Assembly: GCA_015501605.1 (NCBI GenBank)
Contig: JADNRZ010000025.1
Coordinates: 186,001-250,000, forward strand
DNA length: 64,000 bases
Direction of reading: 5' to 3'
DNA from: Panaeolus papilionaceus
Lineage: Eukaryota; Basidiomycota; Agaricomycetes; Agaricales
Position 1 is the first letter of the stretch. Every line of letters begins with the position of its first letter. The notes beneath the pieces were generated by a model. That model worked only from the letters and a program-made list of their open reading frames with translations, was not told the DNA's origin and did not search any database. The position numbers were made by a program, and so were the translations under genes. This document shows positions 22,840-34,432 of this stretch, in pieces.

Positions 22840-25550
22840 CGAAATCACTTTCGAATAGCCGCAAAACCTTGATGCAGAATCAAATCGGTAAAGTCTGCAC
22901 ACCATCTGGAAGACAAACAATGTCCCATCACGCTTTACAATACTTTCGAACCCCTGTTGGAGCTCTTGTCAAAATTGAATTGTTGGAGTGAGAGTGGGAA
23001 GTTTTAATTACAATATTATTCACAATAATAGTTGTACACTGGTCTAATTAATTTTAACGCTCCGTCTCCTCGGGTACCTTTCGCGAGTCTCTGAGGTGAG
23101 TTGGAAAGTAGTTTGCGCGTGCCGCCCTTTGGACTGCATGATATTGGCGTCAACGCGCTTGATGATAGACATGCCCACCTAAACCTCTAAATGACTGAAC
23201 ATATGACGTCGTTGTTACAGGACTGCTTCTGTGCAAGTTGTCAATGTCAATTGACAGACACTTGACATCTGGAGTTTGAGTGGCAGACCGGTGTCCCATT
23301 CTTGTGCTGTCTGTGAGCGCGACTCACGATTTCATCTACCATGAGGCATTGGGTAAATAAATTCTCATTGACTGTATTAGAAACATAAGAAAGACCACAA
23401 CGAGATGAACAGCTCTAAAACTATCCGCATTCAGTGAAGCTTCAACATTGTCGAGCCTCAAAATTGCACCATAGTTGCGGTGGACGGTTACTCGTTTGAG
23501 CACAGAAGCTTGTAGAATCCAATTGTATGCGGTTGACATCCCTTCATCAAACACGCAGCGTGCAGCAAGAGCCAAGATCTCATCAAGTGCAGTGAAACAC
23601 CCTCGATCGTGTTTCTGGCTCGAATGACCCCCGAGTTTTTTCAAGCCTCCGGAGTTCTCATGCCTATCATCGTGGTGAAGACCGGGGACTATGGAACATC
23701 TATCCATCTCAACCTCCGAAACAATGTCCAATTGAAATAAAGAATACAATCTGATCTGGGGCCATTTGTTTTATACCTACCAGTACGTTCGATATACTCT
23801 GTCATGGAGTTGATCCCTCCTTCCTCAGACATGATTTTAAATCTGTTTCACTCGACTCGTTGTTAGGTTGGAAGATCCCAGCTGATCATATTACGCTAAC
23901 TGTTCAGGGGGAGTCCTGTTATCTGCTAAGGGGATGACCATTGGTATTTGTGTTCGGTGTTCCTGAGAGAGCGTTCCTCAAGTCTCTTAGCAAGGAAGAA
24001 AAGCGTTTGTAGCTCTGATTGTTAAGTTCAGAATCATGAGGCCCATTAAAAGTTGCGCAGGATCGCCCAACAGAGGTCGGAGTTTGGGACTTTGAAGTGG
24101 GTTCGTATCTGAGGGTCCATCGTCCGTCCTCACTGCATTATGCTCATTCCTCGGATGACTTTTGATTCGACTCAATCCAGGAAATCAAATTCAGAAATCC
24201 CTCCGTCATATGTGATGGGTCAACTATTGTAGACACCACTGCCGTCACAAATGATTTTAATGAAATACCTCGTTGCATTATCAAAAAAATATTGAGCCTC
24301 GTGGAGTCTTTCCGAATCAGAATCGAGAGCATAGTGTTCCGCTAATCGCGACAATTGTGAGAGGATTGGGCTGTTGCCAGGGTTGGCAAAATTCACAAGT
24401 CGTACCACCCATGACATCATAAGACAGTGCTTCGAAGTTTTGAGGACTGGGATCTTTGCTCATCCAGGAACGGAGAAACTCAATCGCTTGTCATCAGATA
24501 GCCTTGGTTTGTTCTTCCACAGATGTTACTCGTACTTTGGAAGCCAGGCTGGACATCCAAATATTTTGTAGACAGAACGCAATCCAGCAACTGAAGGGAG
24601 ACGCCATGTCCTAATATTGGGACGTTTCAAGTTATGGTTTGGTCTACTTAGAAAGTTAGATATCTCACCGGCGAATATACAGTTTGCCTGAAGCTGGACA
24701 ATGTCTCGGAGGTTGAGATGGATAGATGTTCTAAAGACGCAGTTCTTCATCACCACTATGGCAGGCATGGGAAGTCCGAACGCCCTGGAAATTTCGGGGG
24801 ACCTTCGAGCCGGAAACACGATCGAGGGGGTTCACTGCAATGCAGATTGTACGTCATTCAGGATGGAATGTCAGCCGCAGATGATTACTTGCGCCGACCT
24901 CTCAGAACGAATGCAGTAACCGCTAATCACTGAGACAGTGCATATGCAAGGGGTTATATATCGATGATCGCATTTTTGCGGAATTAAATCACTTATGTTT
25001 CCTTTTTTTGAATATTAGAAATTCTAAGATTAATCAATTTAACGATATTTACCAAATACCTCATGGATGGCGAAACGACATGGCGGGTCCGCCAAGGGCA
25101 ACACAACAATGGATCACAGGTCTGCCACTCAAACTCCAGACGTCAACGCGTCAACTGTAATTGGAAATATGCACAGATATCATGGTAAGCACGACGTCAT
25201 GGTCACAGCCAGTTGGGAGTTTATGCAGGTAAAGTCATTGTGCAGTATCTTCATCCTAAATGACAGTTGAAAGGATTTTGAGGAAACTTTTCAAAGGCAA
25301 GGCACTTCTCCTACCTTCGAGACGGTACTCGGGGCATAAAAGCGTTTAAATTAATTACAAAAGAAGACAATTAATATCGTGGTCATTTCCCACTCTCACT
25401 CCAATAATTCAATTCTGACAAGAGCTCCAACAGGGGCTCGAAATCATTATGCATCGTGTTAGCCGAGTGCTTGCCTTCTGGTTTGTGCACCGTACCCTTT
25501 GTATTTGGATAGATAATCTTGGTCGTTTGGGTTATTTGGTGTGAGTCCAA
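22840..25550. other. Palindrome spacer between hydrophobins 1 and 2, with decayed inverted gene fragments
   Basis: The spacer itself has inverted segments. An IHLNLR-encoding piece on the plus strand near 23700 is mirrored on the minus strand near 24700. A CTGGAGTTTGAGTGGCAG word near 23270 is mirrored near 25115. The minus-strand frames at 24220-24420 and 24526-24819 read like protein (FFDNATRYFIKI; RTSIHLNLRDIVQLQ) but are interrupted by stops. I could not identify the family. About 170-200 bp upstream of hydrophobin 1 is a conserved element (GAGCTCTTGTCAAAATTGAA) also seen upstream of the other copies. Confidence 0.5.
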
Positions 25551-25561
25551 AGGTATAAAAG
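25551..25561 (+). promoter_or_regulatory. TATA-like box of hydrophobin copy 2
   Basis: AGGTATAAAAG, about 70 bp before the ATG. Homology to copy 1 ends exactly here. Confidence 0.6.
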
Positions 25562-25628
25562 GACTCTAGTTTAGCCTTGGTTCTCCAGTCCAGCAATCCA
25601 CCGCATCGACTTATCAAACCTTCTCAAT

Positions 25629-26160
25629 ATGCAATTCAAAGCTCTCCTCGTCACTTCTACTCTCTACGCTCTTGCGGCTGCCACAAACACCGTCACGGTG
25701 ACCACGGTATGTGTCCTTGAACTCACTCATAGTTGGTTCACGTGCTGATTCGATATATTCGCAGTATGCCCCTACCCCCACTCCTCCCCCTGCTAGCCAG
25801 TGCAACACCGGTGGACTCCAATGCTGCAACTCCACTCAACAGGCACGTTTCTCAACAGATCATGTTCTTTGAGTCTGGCTAACACTTGTGACAGGCCAAC
25901 AACCTCCTTGTCGTTGGCCCCATCTTGGCTCTCCTCGGTATCGCTGTCAGCCCGATCGATGCCCTCGTTGGTCTTACCTGCAGCCCCATCAACGTTCTCG
26001 GCATCGGCTCTGGAGGAGCTTGCACTGCTCAACCCGTCTGCTGCCAGAACAACAACTTCGTGAGTATTCATCTTTATGCTCCCATTGGACGTGTATTAAA
26101 TTCCTTGTTCAGAGCGGTCTCATTGCCATCGGTTGCACCCCCGTCACCATCGGCCTCTAA
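25629..26160 (+). CDS. Class I hydrophobin, copy 2
   Basis: Exons 25629-25706, 25765-25842, 25895-26059 and 26113-26160 encode 122 residues that I read as the same protein as copy 1. Signal peptide, Pro linker and all eight cysteines are present. Intron 2 (25843-25894, 52 nt) again has a GC donor. The gene is divergent from copy 1, with start codons 2.87 kb apart. Recent duplication or gene conversion is likely, because introns are also nearly identical. Confidence 0.93.
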
Positions 26161-26302
26161 TCTACTCGATGTAGCTCTTGGATACCTCTGGTTGATTTTA
26201 CGCTTAGCACGGGCATATGATCTATCGTGGTCCTGATGTGTTGTACTTTTGTAAAGTTGTAAATCATGTAAATGTTGTAAAATGAATATACATATGTGAC
26301 TG

Positions 26303-26541
26303 ATGATGAATGGGGTTGAACTATACCTGATTGGCGATGTTGATGAGTCCCATAGTCATCAACCAGACGATAAGACAATTAGTTGAGGATTTATCAGAAT
26401 TCCACCAGCCGCAGAACTGTCACTTGCTAACTCAATTGAAGGCTAAATCAACGATACAATTTATTCAGGCAGAAATCATGGGTAGAGCGTGTAGACAAGA
26501 CAATACGGGATAGAATTCCGCATATTGCGTGCCATCGGAGA
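26303..26541. other. Intergenic
   Basis: Short spacer between convergent genes. No feature seen. Confidence 0.4.
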
Positions 26542-27162
26542 TCAGAACGTATGCAAGTAATCCCCAACGACGTTCTTCGCAAGACTTCTAACCTGGTCTC
26601 CGATAGCACCGTATCCGAATGATTTGGCGAGCTCTTGAGCTTTGGTGGTAGTCGACGGTCTCAAAGAATCGGTGCTATTGATTAAATGTAGTCAGCATCG
26701 ATGCTCGTGGAGCCTTCATAGGGGCAACGTACTTGGTAGGGCTTGCGCTCCTTGTCGTGGTAAACGACGAAGCGAAGTTCCCCAGCGGCGTTCTTCTGGC
26801 CGTACTGGAGGGAGCTGCCGACTTTCAACTTGTATCCTTCTGCAAGTCAAAGGAGTCGAGTCAGCTGAACATCAATGCAAGTGAGTTTAGGATAACCTGC
26901 CTCCAGGGAGGAGCTGACCGACACGGGTAATGTGGTTCGGGTTAGCGCTGGTGCTGGTTTTGTAGAATTCAGCGGCGATGAAGAACGGGAATTAGGTTAA
27001 TAACGACTTACCAGTGTTGACATTATCAGCGGTAACGAGATAATAGTCCGCATTACGACTTGCAAGGTTCTGGCTCCAGGTGATGTGGAACAACTTGTTG
27101 GCCGCTTCGGCGTCGAACAAGGGGATGAGAACTTCGTTTCCGGCTTCGACAGGTGCACGCAT
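26542..27162 (-). CDS. Small protein of unknown function, possible frameshift near 3' end
   Basis: The start ATG at 27162 follows ATTACC. Exon 1 (27162-27012) encodes MRAPVEAGNEVLIPLFDAEA and onward and ends in phase 1. A short exon 2 and exon 3 join in phase, giving EGYKLKVGSSLQYGQKNAAG and ELRFVVYHDKERKPYQ. There is no signal peptide, so the product is probably cytosolic. The last exon reads as a good helical protein (AQELAKSFGYGAIGDQVRSL, ending at 26542) only in a frame one base away from the one that splicing predicts. The predicted frame instead gives a poor basic tail ending at 26588. Either a splice site is missed or there is a 1-nt indel. Family not recognised. Confidence 0.55.
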
Positions 27163-28794
27163 GGTAATAACTAGAAACTCGATACAAGAAGACAAGCTGC
27201 TTATTGATGTAAGAAATAGATATGGGGTGCCTTTCATACGTTAGTCCTCAGTGTAAAATTTAGCATCATTTTTTTGAGACCTCGAATTGTGGAAATGTGG
27301 AAATTCTTCATGCTGATCGTTTCTCAGATTCACTCAAATTTCGATGTCAACATAGAAAAAAGATCATTTCCCATCAATTTTCCACCGGAAGCACTACCTC
27401 GCAAAACGCGGGTCTGATGACATTATCATTTATCGCATTCAAGTGACAAGGCACAAATATCGATCAAGCACGCAACAAGCTCTAAGAAAAGGGTGGCTGC
27501 GTGTGAAGAGCATACGTGGAACACGGGTGCCGGCTTTGAAAATTAGGGATAAAAATCGAGATAGAATGGTCAAATATCCAATTTATTTTATGTTTTATGA
27601 TGGATTTCGTTCTCATCCTCTTCCCGGTATTCTTCGTTTCGCGAAGTGAGAGCACCAGGAACAAGGAATAAATGGCGTGTCACTGAAATAAGGTTTAAGC
27701 GGAGATTGAAGTTTTTGTGCTCACATATCACGTGTCGGTGCAAACATCGTCCTATTCCCCTCCATTTACGCGACTCATAACTATGCTCTTCTTTTAGTAT
27801 CGCTTTCTATACGTTTATCAGGCATTACACGTTGACCGGTTGAAGGTTGCTGTGGTAAATGGTGGTGGTTGCGGTTGGACAGGACTTTCAGGGGCACGTT
27901 TCCTACTGGTTTTCTTTTCCATTTTCATTTTTTTTCATGATACTCTCACAATGACTCTCGCAAGTCCTCATTTTATTCATTCATTCCAGTAACATTCAGC
28001 GGATCATTTTTCCTCGGACAGGCTGGAAAGCTGGATGACCTTTCCCCTCGTTCATCACCTTGCGCAGGACGACAGTGCAACCAGGGAGGCAGGACTGGGA
28101 CCTTTGGTTCAACTTGCTCATAAGTTTCTGAAGTCCTTCCCTTTGCTCTACGGCTCCCTTTACTCTACTTGCTTCTCCGCTAGCTGTCATGCGGCACGAT
28201 ACTTTCGTCCTCGTTTCCAGTGAACCAAAGACGATCACGACTCGCTTGCTCGTTGTTTCTTTCCTTTCCGTTTCTCGATTTCTCTGATATGTGCGAGTGT
28301 TTTATCTTTTTCCAACTTGTCGAAATTCCGTTTGGGAATGAAGACACACTAGTCTCTGCACCTATATTTCGGTTACTTGAGCCCATTCCTTTCCATTCTT
28401 GCGCCTATTTTGTCTTATCTCCTATCTTGTTAAGATGCATCTATCATTTTGGTTGGCCCATAGCGCGTAGCGAGTGAGCTGCATCATCGTGTGGAAGAGT
28501 ACGGGATTGGGTGTATGCATCGATTTGCAGTCATAACTGGGGTTGGATTTCTGGCGCCAGTTCCCTTTTACAAATTTGCTTAAATGTATGTCGGATGCAC
28601 GTTTACTCCCCGCTTACGCATACCCTGGCGCCACCAACGCTCTCATCCTTGTCCTTCCACCCTTCTACCGTTCAGCACAATCACCTTGTCAACGAAATTG
28701 GCCGTACCCCTTGACTGGTGATTCCCGTTTTTCTTTAAGGAGTCGTCTCTTCTGTGCCAATTGTCGGTTCATTCCCGGCTATGCATGATATCCG
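27163..28794. other. Intergenic, no supported gene
   Basis: Open frames here are short and without motifs. No RNA gene or repeat is identified. Confidence 0.4.
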
Positions 28795-29440
28795 GATTCA
28801 GCAACGTCTTAGAGCGGTCGAAGATGCGGCCATGATGCAGCTGCGCAGCCTTCTGTTTTGGTCGGCGGAAAATATGTCCAAGAGCGGAAACTGGATGTGT
28901 GGGCCACTATGATCGCGCTGGCGATAGGATGGGTGTATGCGCTCTGCGTGGCTTTGGTATGGAAATGTTCTGAATCCCAGCTGTACGCCTCTACTCTGCA
29001 CATGCCGACCCTCATTTCTCATCGCACACGTTAAGGGACTTGCTAATCGAGTATGATCGAGTCGTAATATATCTAGCACGTCTCCCCATATCCAAGGTAT
29101 ATCCGATCTTTATTACATCGATAGCTATCAACCTCCTATTGACTGCTTCCGCAGGTAAAACATCCGAAGAATCCGGAGCGACTCTCGCCTGGCAATTCCT
29201 CTCCAACATCATCTCATTGACCCGTACCTTCCCGTATTCACTCTCACAATTCTGCTCATCGTCTACCCCTCCTCCTCTGCATGCGGAACGGTTCTTCGCG
29301 CAGGTTTTGCCCGCCCACTGAGACCAGTGGTGGATCGATATCGATGAGGCGCAGACTATGCAACAAGATGTGTTCTGATGCCGATTACGTCCATATAAAG
29401 AGCTGGAATCGGGGTGAATGGATTATGAGTGGTGCGCTAC
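28795..29440 (+). pseudogene. Decayed partial copy of the 18.9-kb ABC-transporter region
   Basis: The region 29070-29440 matches 18860-19170 in order: a CCCCA...TCCAAGGTATATCC word, a TCCGAAG...GGAGCGAC piece with CTCGCCTGGC, and ATGCCGATTA near the end. The plus frame from about 29040 reads LARLPISKVYPIFITSIAIN then TWQFLSN-like sequence, which looks like a membrane-domain piece. Stops and missing parts show it is not functional. The link to ABC transporters is indirect, through the neighbouring nucleotide-binding remnants of the other copy. Confidence 0.45.
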
Positions 29441-31032
29441 CTCTTCCATTCCTCGTTTGATCTGGCTTTTAATTCAAAATCACACTTCTCCTTATTTTTC
29501 AAGTTCCAAAATACACACGACCAATTCGCCAGCGCCATGACGCTAAAAGCGTTCGGTGCTCTCTCTATGCTGCGCCTGAGGACGAGAAAGCGGGGAGGGA
29601 TGTGGAACTCGAGCTAAAGTACGATCCATCTCATGTCGTCTTTTTTTGTTTTGTGTTTGCTATTGATAAGGCGTGATGTTAGGAACGTCTTGTTCATCCG
29701 CCCTACCCAGATTCTCAATCCACGCAAAACGGGTTATCAACATATCGCCATAGGGTTTATCACACGGGTCCTTCGTTCAGTCAATTGGGGTGACACTATA
29801 GCTGAAGGTCATAATGCGTGAATTTCCTGGTGGGCCTCATACTACGCACGGGGGCTGGCCGTTGATCGGCATTTGGACTCTACACTCACAGAATATTGCT
29901 TTAATAGCTTAGGCTTAACTTGATAGGACTTGTTTGCTTGATAAGAGTACATCTAAAGCGTGTTCCTGCTGTACTGGTGCATAGATTGTATGAGTTAGAG
30001 ATATTGTCATCGAAACCTCAGATTGTGAGGACTCAAATTTTCGATGCTAGCAACTGCGCATGCTTCACAAGCGTTCCATTTTTAAGATCAGAATCAGTCT
30101 GATGCCGGCACCTATCATCACACTCTTGACGGTCAAAATGCTATCTGAAGGAAGTTTTATATTGTTAATAGTATTTCTCCAGGAGATGCAACGAGGGAGG
30201 TCCGAGCATTCATTCTCCCTGTACTGTCATTGATCAAATGATGAACCCGAACCAATATCGACTCAGTTGGAAATGCGAAGGGCAGCACAGGGTAATTAGA
30301 GCTCATTACATAGTGTTGGAGGATAAGATACAAACGAGATATTGGTACTCTTCCCCACTTTTATCATACTCCTGTAGTTATCATAAAGTGTAACCATGAC
30401 ATAGACCCTCCTCCGGACCCAGCCCTCTCTCTCTAGCTGTCTCCCAATCAAGATAGGGTTCAAACGGAGATTAAAATTTACCGCATCGCTCTATCCCTTC
30501 ATATCACGTTGTGTCTCACCCCACATCTCCCGCTTGTTCTTGCTGAGTCGCTTCACCGTAGCCCTAGTATTTCGACTCCCACTCAACTGGTTCCTTCTCC
30601 GACGTCGCCGTGCGTGAGGGCATCAACGACGTCAAAAAAAACCAACGAGAAAGGTCGTTGGAAAGCACAGTTGGAATTACTACGGCGAACTCGGAGTTTC
30701 ACATGGCCACAAAACTACCACGAATGCGGGTATGAAGGTATGTTCCAAAAGAAATTTGGAGCAAGGGGTTTAAATTTCCGATAGATCTCAATACTGTAGA
30801 CCACTTCGACTGATTCGTAGAAATGGGGTTAACATGGTTGGGGGTTAAAAAACGGGATCTCCCCATCCATGAGTATCCTATACATGTAGCACTCAAGCCA
30901 CAGTACGAGATCGTCACCATGAACACTCAGCCAGGAAAGTCAATAAAATTAACAACCGAATTAATTGAGCGGTATAAGAAGGGCTACGACATCCCTCCAA
31001 GTTAGGTATGCACGACAGTAAATAATAAATAA
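29441..31032. other. Intergenic, no supported gene
   Basis: Two plus-strand frames at 30509-30784 and 30823-31005 are open but unlike any family I know. Nothing else is supported. Confidence 0.4.
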
Positions 31033-31780
31033 TTACAAGAGCCTACGGGGCGGTGGGTATGACCTCCTTCGGAGCGAGCGTCGGCGTCGCTCCAAAAGCT
31101 CCCGAGCAATCTCAACGCGCCTCTTGCCAATCGTAGGGCCATGTCCTTTATCTGCCTTGGGAGAGCTGGGCTGCGAAAGACTGCCCCTGCGAGAACCCGT
31201 GCCTCCACCAGAGCCACCCACTACATCCTTGTACCTGCCAAGTACTTTGGCACCATCATGCAGCTCCTTCGAGTGCCGCCCTGTGGCCTTCGATGCGTCG
31301 GTAACAAAAGCCTTCACCAAATCGTCCACTGCCCCCCCACTCGCCTTCGCCTTTCTGAATTCTTCGGGATCAATGAGCACCTTGAGCTCGTAATCACCTG
31401 CACCTGCAGCACCTCCCTTGACACCAAAGCCGACTTTGAATTTGGAGGTGGCGAGGACGTCAACAGACTTTTGCTCATCAGGGTGGATTTCCCCTTGTTT
31501 CTTCATATTAGCAAACTTTGTGTCTAAAGGGGTCCTTCATGAGTAACGAGATCAATGGGGCGGGAGCGATAAAAGCAACGTACTAGCAGCTTTCTCAGCA
31601 GCTTCGATGTCGTTTGCTGAGATTGTTTTGTCGGTTGGCGACAAAGGAACGAAGTCCATAGCCATAGCTACTGAAAGAATTAGCAAAGCGTCAAGAGCGC
31701 AAGGTACGAGTGGAAAGCCCACCTGCAGAAATGTGGAAGACCACAGCGACAACGGCGAGGAAAGACTTGGTAAAGAGCAT
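31033..31780 (-). CDS. Small secreted protein with Arg-rich C-terminus
   Basis: Three exons, 31780-31723, 31670-31584 and 31523-31033, total 636 nt (211 residues) with consistent phase-1 junctions. The N-terminus is a typical signal peptide (MLFTKSFLAVVAVVFHISAG). The middle has a helical stretch (SANDIEAAEKAA) and a Gly-rich segment (FGVKGGAAGAGDYELKVLID). The C-terminal third is basic and ends with ARELLERRRRSLRRRSYPPP. The ER signal followed by an Arg-rich end suggests a secreted, perhaps nucleic-acid- or wall-binding protein (inference). Pairs of basic residues could be Kex2-type processing sites. No family recognised. It sits between the two hydrophobin pairs. Confidence 0.7.
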
Positions 31781-33637
31781 GTTGGATTGAGACGAGGATT
31801 TTGATAATTAGATTGAATTAGAGGAAGTGACCAGCACCTGCCTGTGGAGAAATGGGCCTCGAATCAGTCATCATACCGTTGAAGGCTTGAACAGTTGCTC
31901 ACCTTTCGGTTTCAAACCAGTGAATGGGGAGTCAGAGACAAAGTTCCATCCCTTTATATAGATATGATTACCCCTTAGCTACCCCTTCCGCAAAACCCGC
32001 ATAATCCGTGGAAAAGATTCTTGTGAATTTTTTCTTGTTGTTCTTTCAGGGACCTTCGCCGAGACGCGCAAGCTTTGAAGAGGATGAATAATCATCATCA
32101 CACCACGTCGTTATGTGTGTATCAGATTCCCTGCCGTCATGCCCGTCGTTGCAAGGGCTATCATGATATGAATCAAAACTGAATGGCAGGTCCCTGCACG
32201 CCACGGGAATTATGGAGAGGACGGTGATTAATCACCAACTATGCAGCCATGGTACTTAACGTGAGTCCAGGATATTATACACGATACGAGGTATGTATGG
32301 GTCCAAGAAGGTTGGCAACGGTATTGGGTGGACAGTCAAGGCCATGGAGTGTATCATTTCACAGCAGAACCTGGACGTATCAGGCTACTGCAGGGTGCAT
32401 TCCAGATGTCACCATCACTGCGCCTCCTTTGATCCTTATTTGATGCTACAATGAAACCGTGAGTCTAAACAGACAATGGTATCCAAATGTCTTCTTCAGC
32501 TCGAGTAATCCGACTTGGTCCCCTACTCTTCTTTTTCTGACTACAAATGTTGGAAGGGACCCGCCAAGCATAGGGAGATCAGAAGCGTCAACAGATCAAG
32601 CGCGTATCATCTTACTAAAAAAAGTACTACAGGGTCTACGGACCATGGCAAAAATGTGGTTCAACCTTTTCTGCGCTCAGGCTGCGCTCCATGACTGCAA
32701 TTCTCCATCAACTTCCCAACACGGTGTGTTCCGACTCAGGAAGCGTTGCAACTACTAGATTGTTGCAACCTGTGTCGTGTGCAATAAGAAGCCGAATACC
32801 CCTTGCCTCGACAAGTCACAACCAGCCACGGTTTCGCCAGTGCCTAAGATACGCAAAGCATCTCTCCGTCGTTATGAGGGCGCCCCCGTGAAGTGAAGGC
32901 GTCGTGTGATCCCCTCTCATATCCTAAGCCTATTGTACTATTAACATCACCTCGTTCCGTTTCTCCTGGGTCCCCATTTCGTGTACAATGCACCCTGTGA
33001 GGTGTCTTTGATTTATGAGGACGATTCTAATGGGGAAACCCCCTTAGTTCGGAGCTGTTAGCCAGTGATGGGAACACAGAATTTCAAAGGCCGATTGTTG
33101 GCCGCTGTGCCGGTTTCGAAGCAGAATCTGTGTCTGCTTTGAGCTGCAACGCTTCGCGAGTATTCGAGCAATTTCAATTATATTTTGGACATAAAATGAG
33201 CCAATATTCCCTCTAGCATGTTTAAACAGCGTTCTAGGGGCTGCTTGAAAGGAATTGGAGGAAAGTGAGCTTCGCATCGAGCTCCCCCTACTATCCGCCA
33301 AATTGAAGCCCGTGATATCCTTTTAAGTGGTTATAATTTCTGGTGCGTCGAGATCTACCAGTGCCCATGCCAATCGAGAGTTTCTTTTGCGATGTCCAGC
33401 TAACCTCCCAGCGAAAGCGCTCCAAAATGTCAATTCGAGAAGGGACTTAGCCTGTGGGGTTTCACCAAGCATCCCTAGCACTGCGGCATGTTGATGCCAA
33501 CATTGATGAGACAAAGGGCTTCTCAAACCTCAGAAAGGGGGGTTTCCATTAGAATCGTCCGATTTATGATGATCATGCTGCGCAGCTTACATCCTTACCA
33601 TATGCCAATATTCGAAAGTTGTTTCAGGTACAAATGA
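31781..33637. other. Intergenic
   Basis: The first 150 bp should be the promoter of the secreted-protein gene. A TATA-like TTATATA lies near 31955. The rest has only short unconvincing frames. Confidence 0.4.
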
Positions 33638-33822
33638 CGGGTCACTAGCAGAACGCCAACTGGATAATCATGCATTGTGTCGGTTAATGCGTACATTCTT
33701 TCAATTTACAACATTTACATGATTTACAACTTTACAAAAGTACACCAGATGAGGACCGCAATAGATCATATGCCCGTGCTAAGCATAAAACCAACCAAAG
33801 GTATCCAAGAGCTGCATGCAGA

Positions 33823-34354
33823 TTAGAGGCCGAGGGTGACGGGGGTGCAACCGATGGCAATGAGGCCGCTCTGAACAAGGTATTCAACACACCGATAACA
33901 CGAGCATAAACGCGAATACTCACAAAGTTGTTGTTCTGGCAGCAGACAGGTTGAGCAGTGCAAGCTCCTCCAGAGCCGATGCCGAGAACGTTGATGGGGT
34001 TGCAGGTGACACCGACGATGGCGTTGATCGGGCTGACAGCGATCCCGAGGAGAGCCAAGATGGGGCCGACGATAGGAACGTTGTTGGCCTGTCACAAGTA
34101 TGAGCCAGACTCAGAGAACATGATCTGTTGAGAAACGTGCCTGTTGAGTGGAGTCACAGCATTGGAGTCCACCGGTGTTGCACTGGCTAGCAGGGGGAGG
34201 GGTGGGGGCGGGGGCAGACTACGAATGTATCAAATCAGTGCATGAACACACAATTAGTGGGTTCAAGAACACATACCGTGGTCACCGTGACGGTGTATGT
34301 GGCAGCCGCAAGAGCGTAGAGAGTAGAAGTGACGAGGAGAGCTTTGAATTGCAT
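33823..34354 (-). CDS. Class I hydrophobin, copy 3
   Basis: Exons 34354-34277, 34218-34141, 34088-33924 and 33870-33823, 122 residues. The layout is the same as copies 1 and 2, with all eight cysteines. It differs by substitutions: TYTVTVTT in the N-terminus, SAPAPTPPPAS in the linker, CCDSTQQ, ANNVPIVGP, and TCNPIN at the fourth cysteine. Intron 2 (34140-34089) has the GC donor. Secreted surface-coat protein by family. Confidence 0.93.
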
Positions 34355-34422
34355 GTTGCGAAGATTTGATTAGTCGATGCGGTGGAATGCTGGACTGGAG
34401 AATCAAGGATAAACTCGAATCC

Positions 34423-34432
34423 TTTTATACCT
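34423..34432 (-). promoter_or_regulatory. TATA-like box of hydrophobin copy 3
   Basis: AGGTATAAAAG-like on the minus strand, about 70 bp from the start. Copies 1 and 3 share sequence beyond this box, for example the AATAGCCGCAAAACCTTGAT word. Confidence 0.6.

Larger units (their letters stand above)
25551..26302. repeat. Right arm of first hydrophobin palindrome
   Basis: Inverted match of 22091-22839. It carries hydrophobin copy 2 and the same 3' flank. The most divergent part is the stretch just after the stop codon. Confidence 0.8.
33638..34432. repeat. Left arm of second hydrophobin palindrome
   Basis: Inverted, nearly identical match of 36416-37214. It includes the whole hydrophobin gene, its 3' flank and the TATA box. 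Confidence 0.82.

Noticed and set aside
23336..23749. A 137-codon minus-strand frame in the first hydrophobin spacer
   Set aside because: The opposite strand reads the TSIHLNLR segment that is mirrored at 24.7 kb, so the minus frame is probably a shadow.
31124..31527. Plus-strand open frames of 89 and 128 codons
   Set aside because: They are antisense to the well-supported secreted-protein exon 31523-31033.
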